NCBI GenBank assembly: GCA_014904845.1
Contig: MU119616.1
Location: 1-37,793, forward strand
Length of the DNA: 37,793 nucleotides
Source of the DNA: Acephala macrosclerotiorum
Taxonomy: Eukaryota > Ascomycota > Leotiomycetes > Helotiales > Mollisiaceae
Reading direction: 5' to 3'
Shown: in pieces, positions 32,937 to 37,793 of the stretch
How the letters are laid out: every line of letters begins with the position of its first letter
Position numbering within the stretch: position 1 is the stretch's first letter
Translations under genes and position numbers: made by a program
The notes under the pieces: generated by a model
Seen by the model: the letters and a program-made list of their open reading frames with translations, nothing else
The model's database searches: none
Told to the model about the DNA's origin: nothing

Positions 32937-35179
32937 TCAGCTGGTTTCGGGCGAAGTTGAGTCAATACCTTGGCCCCAATCTTCCTTTATCCAATCCGCA
33001 ACCCTCTCGGCAAGTCCAAAGACAGCCGCAGCCTGATGACCAGGCAGCATAAACGGAAACGCGCTGGCATCGACAACTCTCAATCCCTTCACACCGATGA
33101 CTCTCGCTCTCGAATCCACAGCAGCGGAGGGATCATTTTGAATACCCATTTTGCATGTCAAAGTAGCTTTTCATATCGGCGTCACGTTTTGTATGACATG
33201 ATTCTGGATTGCTTCATCGGACGAGTCTGGGACGAGATCATAGCCAGGCCAGTATTCGCGTCCGATGAGAGCGGGTTTCATCTCAGGTGGGTCTAGGCTT
33301 GACGACCGCGTTTGAAAGCTATGGTCAGGAGCTCAATGTCTCGTTCGTCGATGAGGTAGCCAATGTCGACGACTGGTGGGTCGAGGTTGGTAGCTGATTT
33401 GATGGATACACTGCCTCGAGAGAAGGGTGCTGAGATTGAACAAGTAAGAGAACCATAATTAGGAGAAAGTGTTGTGCTGGTCGGCAGCTTGGGCTCGACG
33501 GTTTGGAAATCAAGAGATCGGCATTAACGGGCAGATATTGATAGATTGGCCAGTCGGAGGGGAGTTGAGACAGAGCAGCTTGGGTGCTGGGTGAGAGGGA
33601 GGGGTCGAATTCTGGGGCTATACCTTCGAAGACGCTGAAATCGAGTGCATTAGCGAGGAGTCCGAGACCCTGAGAGAAACTCTCGTTGGCGAAATCTACG
33701 AATTGAGCGTTGAAAATCCGGCTCGTAGTGTTGAAATTTACTTCGTAGGTGATACCGACGAATGATTGGTCTTGTAAGTTCTGGCCCACGCCCGGTCGGT
33801 CTGCATCACCGGTAGGCTGAGATTGTTCAGCACTTCAGCAGGGCCAATATCAGAGACCATCAGCAACTGTGGGGATCGGAAGACGCTAGCACAGGATATG
33901 ACCTCGCGTTCGGCTTTCAGTTGAAATGTATCGTTGATATCGCTTGCGATGATACCAGTAGTAGCGTTCTTCTTGTTGAAGGAGATTTTCGTCGCTTGGG
34001 CGTAGGCGAAGACGACGGGGTTTGTGCGGTTGCGAGCTGCTTCGAACATTGAGTCTGCAGAAGAGCGATGTTGGTCGGGAGCGTTGATGTTGAGGGGGTG
34101 TTCTGGACTCCTTCAAGTGTGCCACTGTTGAACCCCGAAGCGGGTTTGACGCCAAGAGTATGCCAGGTAAGCTTAATCCATGTCGCCGAAGGAGAGACAT
34201 AGTTTGCAATTCCAGTTTGTAATGGTCCAGCTTTTGGCAAGAAGGAGGTCGAGTTGAACATGATATCGCTTGAATTCAAGCCTCCAAGGTTGACATTTGG
34301 CGGTGTAAATTTGACCGATTTCTAGAGGCATAGAAAGATGTTATCCCAGGCGTATGACTGATCGCCAACGGCACCTGCCCACTTCTGAAACGCGCCTTGA
34401 GTCCCTCGAGTGTATCTAAAGAGTTGTTAGTACCGGCTATAACCGCGACAATAAAGTACTCACGCCGAGAATCCTCGGTCACTCGACCGACCAAGCGTCT
34501 TCCCCTGCGGATAGTGTTGACGATATCCGTTTGCTTTGATTGGCTCCGTAATGTCGATGTAGTCAATGCTAGCATTAGAGCCGGATTTTTGGGACCAACA
34601 AAGGTTGACGTGGCGAGCTCTCCAAGTTGGAATGTGAATGATGCTTTTGATGGTGCTCCTTTCTCGACGACGGTGACACGAACAGTGGGGTCTTCAGTCA
34701 GACGCATTGCCAGAGTCAGCCCTCTAGGCCCACCACCCACAATGACGAAGTCAAATGTTGTTGCGACATCGCTTTTGAGGATTTCATCGACAGTTATGCC
34801 TTCAATAAGGGTATAATTGGAAGTTTCCTAAAGACTTCGAGGGTTTCTGTGATAGGGTTGAGTGGGTGGGGAAGTGCTTGACCGGCATTGGGCGAATGAG
34901 CAGAGTGGTCATTAAGTCAGCTAGCTGATGTCAGTACTGATAACTGATCAGTTATCAGCCAGTCAGTTGCTTAGTTTTTCAACTGACAGCTAGTCATTTG
35001 ATAGATTCTCGAATGACCAAATTAATTAGCTCAATAATTAGATTTTTAAGATTTTGGAGTCGTAATTTTGGTTTTTTTACTAGTGTTTTGGTGAGGAACC
35101 GGAACGGAAAAACCTAATAGAAGGCCTCTAATTGGTCGGAATCAAGCGAGCTAGGACAATAAGAGTAAAAAACACTAAA

Positions 35180-35403
35180 ACTCTCCAAGTGTGTTTTTGC
35201 CTTAGGCATTAAGGCTCCTACTTAGGTGTTAGATATCTCTACAGCTGCGCAGCTTTAAAGGGTGGTCCCAGGGGGTCTCTCTTTGGAATTATATGCTAAG
35301 TAAAGTGATTTATATTGATTGAATCGATCGTAGCAACTAAATATAAAAACGGGGGTCCCAGGGGGTGTCCCCCTAGTGTGAGGCTCTACTAGAAGTGCGT
35401 TTA
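35180..35403 (+). repeat. Single about 206-bp unit inside element B
   Basis: Landmarks GTGTTTTTGCCTTAGGC at 35191 and GTGCGTTTATGCCTTAGGC at 35395 lie about 206 bases apart, equal to the period in element A. The intervening GTCCCAGGGGGTGTCCCCCT and ATCGATCGTAGCAAC are the least mutated form of the unit in the window. Confidence 0.82.
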
Positions 35404-35720
35404 TGCCTTAGGCACTAAAGAGCTTATCAGCTTATCGGCTTCACCGCCCGGCAGAACCCGAACCACTACTTCAATAAAACATTCCAACTTCAAATTCTTA
35501 TAAAACACTCAAATTAAGAGCTTTTAACTTGAAAATTGAAATAGAGATAAAATAATAAAGTCGAAGTCTTTATAGCCCTCCACAGAGGCGCTCCTGCGAG
35601 GCCTGCGAAGCAAAATGTGCGTCGTGTAAAGAAAGAAAAGGCCCGTCCGCTGATTGGCTCGCTTGCGAGTCGGCGGACGGACCTTTTCTTTCGGAACGAG
35701 AGAAACATTTTTTTAATATA
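35404..35720 (+). repeat. Conserved tail module in element B, with extra hairpin
   Basis: Same order of landmarks as at 29526-29760: AGCTTATCAGCTTATCGGCT, CCGCCCGGCAGAA, ACTCAAATTAAGAGCT, GCAAAATGTGCGTCG, then GAGAGAAACATTTTT. Between the last two, element B has about 60 bases forming an inverted repeat that element A lacks (listed separately). Confidence 0.8.
35632..35691. repeat. GC-rich inverted repeat (hairpin) in the tail of element B
   Basis: Left arm AAAGAAAAGGCCCGTCCGC (35632-35650) and right arm GGCGGACGGACCTTTTCTTT (35672-35691) pair with two C/T-type mismatches; the inner part GGCTCGC/GCGAGTC also pairs, leaving a small bulge and a 2-base loop. It is absent from the matching place in element A, so it may be an inserted small element or lost there. 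Confidence 0.75.
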
Positions 35721-35939
35721 AAAAATAATTTAAAATTAAAAGCTCGATTTAATATATTTTCATTTTTACTCGAACTGATCAGCAACTGATCAGCAAATCA
35801 TTTAAGCCATTCAGCGGTTGCTCTTATTGTCAGCCATTCAGTTGTTTATTTTGCTCGAATGATTAAGGGCTGACTGGCTTAATGACCACTCTGCGAATGA
35901 GAGAAACAAGCAGAAGAGGAGAGGTATTGGCAACAGCAT

Positions 35940-37490
35940 CTAGACATTTGACTATCAATCACAGTATGGGGAAGTACTATGAATGAGAACGAGTGACTGA
36001 AGGGTGTATTTGCAAAGTTTAGATGGGTCGAGTTATACTTGTACGTCCTGCTAAACTGCTTTGTTCCCGAATCTTCGTCGATCGTTCCATAACCCTTGTT
36101 ATACTTTATGAGGAACAAGGCCGGCTTGGCTCATCAACGCTGGGTATCGAAGACGACTCAGCATCGATCGAGATGGAATCATGGGAGCTCAAAACGAGAG
36201 ACCAGATGCCATTGAAAGCTGGGACATCTCGTGCCTCAGAACACGAAAGGGAAGAGCGCCAGGCAGTCCAACTGACCAACACCAAGGCTTAAATTCTCAG
36301 ACTAGGAGAGGGTCGAGGTAGATTATCCTAAGGCTGAGTCCCGAAGGAGATGAGGCCGGGTGAGGACGTACCTGGAAATGCATAAGATTGTGACAGATTG
36401 GTGCTCAACCCTCGCTCACGCATACGAGCATGACGCTTGTCACGTCAAGCGTTCGTAGAAATTTGCTGAAGTCCGGTTGTTTGAGATCCGTCTGAAGTGA
36501 AGCTTTGAAAATGTTCTTCAAGGAGGTTGGAAGCGACTTGGGAACAACGAAAGACGAAATTGACTTTTCCTTGTTAACCGCATTGGGATTGGTGCCTTCG
36601 CTTAAGCAAGACATCTCAGCTCAAACTTCACTCCCACATCTCTCCTTCACTTCATCGAATGAACTTGAAAACAATATCCCAGCTATCGATTGCACGATGA
36701 TGCTTAGGCAGAATGCCAAATGCATTGCTTGCCTCTCCTGATGGAGGACTCAGCATTTAAAGCATTTCGATGCCGAGGTTAATGGATTGCTCGACAGCAG
36801 AAGCTTCATGCCAAGCTTCGCATCGGCACACATCAGATTCTCGCAAGATGTTGGAGAGCCTCGGAGAAGCATTGTAGAAGTAGTAGTTGAGACGATTCGA
36901 ATCAATCTATCGAAATATTGGCATTGGCGATCAGGCCATTACGGAGCAACGTCCTCCAGTAATAGACTTTGCGCGCACGGAACGAATCATGGGTTGGAAT
37001 TTTCTCTTGCAGGTACTAATTCCCCATGCCCTCCTAGGAGCGAATGCCTGATTTATCCCAATAAAATTATCAGTGAACTGAGGCACTTGCATCATGCTTA
37101 AGATCGTGTTCGCCGCCATCCAAATGCCAGTGGCCGTATCAATGACGCAAGGAACATGCTAAGTTGGTGTGGATGCATTGAACCGGGGACATGATAAGGA
37201 AGCTTTTCTTGTGCATTGCTTCTTCGGCTCTGGGTTTTGTGGTTTCGCTGCAACACTCTTTCTGCAAGCGTTGCCCTCTCGCTGCAACTCAGCATCGTGG
37301 TCAAGCGTTTTCATGGCCTCAAGATGAAATCACCTCTACTCTTTTCGCTCGTTTTGATTCATCTGTCGTATCACACACCACAAGGAAGCGGAGGTATCTG
37401 TGGAGGGTCATCTAATGGGTGCTGGGGCAGCTTCAGCATCGAAACCGACTCCGGAACACATGGCCAAATACCGGGAGGGCAATTGAGGTA
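35940..37490. other. Region without a supported gene; possible gene remnants
   Basis: About 1.5 kb of ordinary composition. A plus-strand frame ending at 36292 has an acidic, tail-like C-terminus (SASIEMESWELKTRDQMPLK) but no upstream domain. Short frames at 36505-36741 (plus), 36931-37119 and 37098-37304 (minus) have no recognised family and no splice partners. They may be pieces of dead genes. I call none. Confidence 0.45.
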
Positions 37491-37793
37491 CAGTTAGCGC
37501 CAAAAAATATTCGCTAAAATCGCGTAAAAGCGCGTTTTGGACGCGTTCCCCTCCATCCTTCCTTCATAAACAACCACATTATGCCTCCTCAACGCACTCC
37601 TCTACGCTCCACCTCTGGGAATTCAAGAAAGGGTCCAGAACTCACTCCATATCAAAGGGGTCAGATCTCTGGGGCTAAGACTGCAGGCTCTACACCTACA
37701 GAAATATCACGTGAATATGAGCTGCCATATTCCACTATCACCTCCACCCTTAAAGTCCAAAATCAACGCACAGAAGGGGCCTCTTTGCCAAGA
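37491..37793 (+). mobile_element. Tc1/mariner-type transposon, left end, runs off the window
   Basis: Begins CAGTTAGCGCCAAAAAATAT directly after a TA dinucleotide (37489-37490), as expected for TA target duplication. The first 60 bases are rich in GCG-containing words (TCGCGTAAAAGCGCG), typical of a terminal repeat. The open transposase frame starts at 37579. The right end and second TA are outside the window. Confidence 0.75.
37579..37793 (+). CDS. Tc1/mariner-family transposase, N-terminal part
   Basis: ATG at 37579, open through the window end (71 codons plus). MPPQRTPLRSTSGNSRKGPE then LTPYQRGQISGAKTAGSTPT and EISREYELPYSTITSTLK, the basic start plus helix-turn-helix of fungal Tc1/mariner transposases that bind the terminal repeat. 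The DDE catalytic domain would follow beyond the window. No stop or frameshift in the visible part, and GC content is normal, so it has escaped RIP and may be recent. Confidence 0.82.

Larger units (their letters stand above)
34901..35893. mobile_element. Non-autonomous hAT-like element B (993 bp)
   Basis: Terminal inverted repeats share CAGAGTGGTCATTAAG, then T/C and CAG. Flanking CGAATGAG at 34893-34900 and 35894-35901 is a perfect 8-bp target duplication. Subterminal CTGATCAG words are frequent: a 22-bp perfect palindrome at 34937-34958 (arm CTGATAACTGA) and two direct copies of AACTGATCAGC at about 35773-35794. There is no transposase. Its TIRs differ from those of element A, but the core carries the same roughly 206-bp unit and tail. 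It is less RIP-mutated than element A, except for AT-rich patches at about 35710-35760. Confidence 0.88.
32937..35939 (-). pseudogene. GMC oxidoreductase pseudogene split by hAT element B
   Basis: Reading on the minus strand, ATG at 35939 opens a signal-peptide-like MLLPIPLLFCLFLSFAQC that is interrupted at 35894-34901 by element B; the frame is seen only if the element and one 8-bp duplication are left out. Then: TTFDFVIVGGGPRGLTLAM (FAD Rossmann motif), intron of 48 nt at about 34421-34468, YTRGTQGAFQKWAGAVGDQS, FVFAYAQ-type segment, VFRSPQLLMVSDIGP, and the C-terminal TCKMGIQNDPSAAVDS and VVDASAFPFMLPGHQAAAV with the catalytic His. Lesions besides the insertion: frameshifts near 34586-34593, 34085-34100, 33790-33805, 33508-33517 and 33298-33305, TAG at 34322-34324 (expected Gln), TGA at 33171-33173. 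The enzyme would be a secreted aryl-alcohol/choline-type FAD oxidase. An in-frame TAG before the FAD motif may be part of a 55-nt intron or another lesion. Confidence 0.88.

Noticed and set aside
36023..36292. Plus-strand frame of 89 codons with an acidic tail
   Set aside because: Could be the C-terminus of a lost membrane protein, but nothing upstream supports it.

Overview
The window reads as nuclear DNA of a filamentous ascomycete (Pezizomycotina, probably a plant-associated or saprotrophic Leotiomycete; this placement is inference). The evidence is short introns of about 47-80 nt with GTRNGT donors and CTAAC/CTRAY-like branch sites, a Zn2Cys6 regulator, GH62 and CE5 plant-cell-wall enzymes, a CBM1, fungal DNA transposons, and a very AT-rich block of the kind left by repeat-induced point mutation (RIP).

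Layout. 1-6600 is a gene-free AT-rich block in which most surviving cytosines sit in CpG; it still holds decayed repeat copies. 6792-13185 is a GC-balanced gene block: a small Cys-rich membrane-anchored protein with an early stop, an unrecognised broken gene, and a complete six-exon Zn2Cys6 transcription factor with a cutinase-regulator-like middle domain. 13446-18204 holds, on the minus strand, a seven-exon MFS transporter, a broken unknown gene and a four-exon derlin (ERAD membrane protein). 19103-27695 holds a secreted GH62 arabinofuranosidase, a degenerate unknown gene, a DUF1295-type membrane reductase-like protein, a CE5 acetylxylan esterase with CBM1 that carries a frameshift and a nonsense codon, and a two-domain fasciclin protein.

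28007-35939 is transposon-rich. Two non-autonomous hAT-like elements are present, at 28007-29867 and 34901-35893. They have different terminal inverted repeats and 8-bp target duplications (the first 7/8 matching, the second perfect), but carry the same internal module: units of about 206 bp followed by a conserved tail. Between them lies an intact single-exon four-TM protein. The second element sits inside the signal-peptide region of a GMC oxidoreductase gene that is also broken by several frameshifts and stops. The window ends inside a Tc1/mariner-type transposon starting at 37491, with an open transposase N-terminus.

Functionally, the GH62, CE5-CBM1 and GMC genes would act together in arabinoxylan/lignocellulose attack, and the Zn2Cys6 factor could regulate such genes, but two of the three enzyme genes are dead. 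Several inactivating stops are explained by single C-to-T (or G-to-A) changes, consistent with RIP leaking from the flanking repeats; this is inference from within-window comparison with family consensus remembered, not from an alignment.
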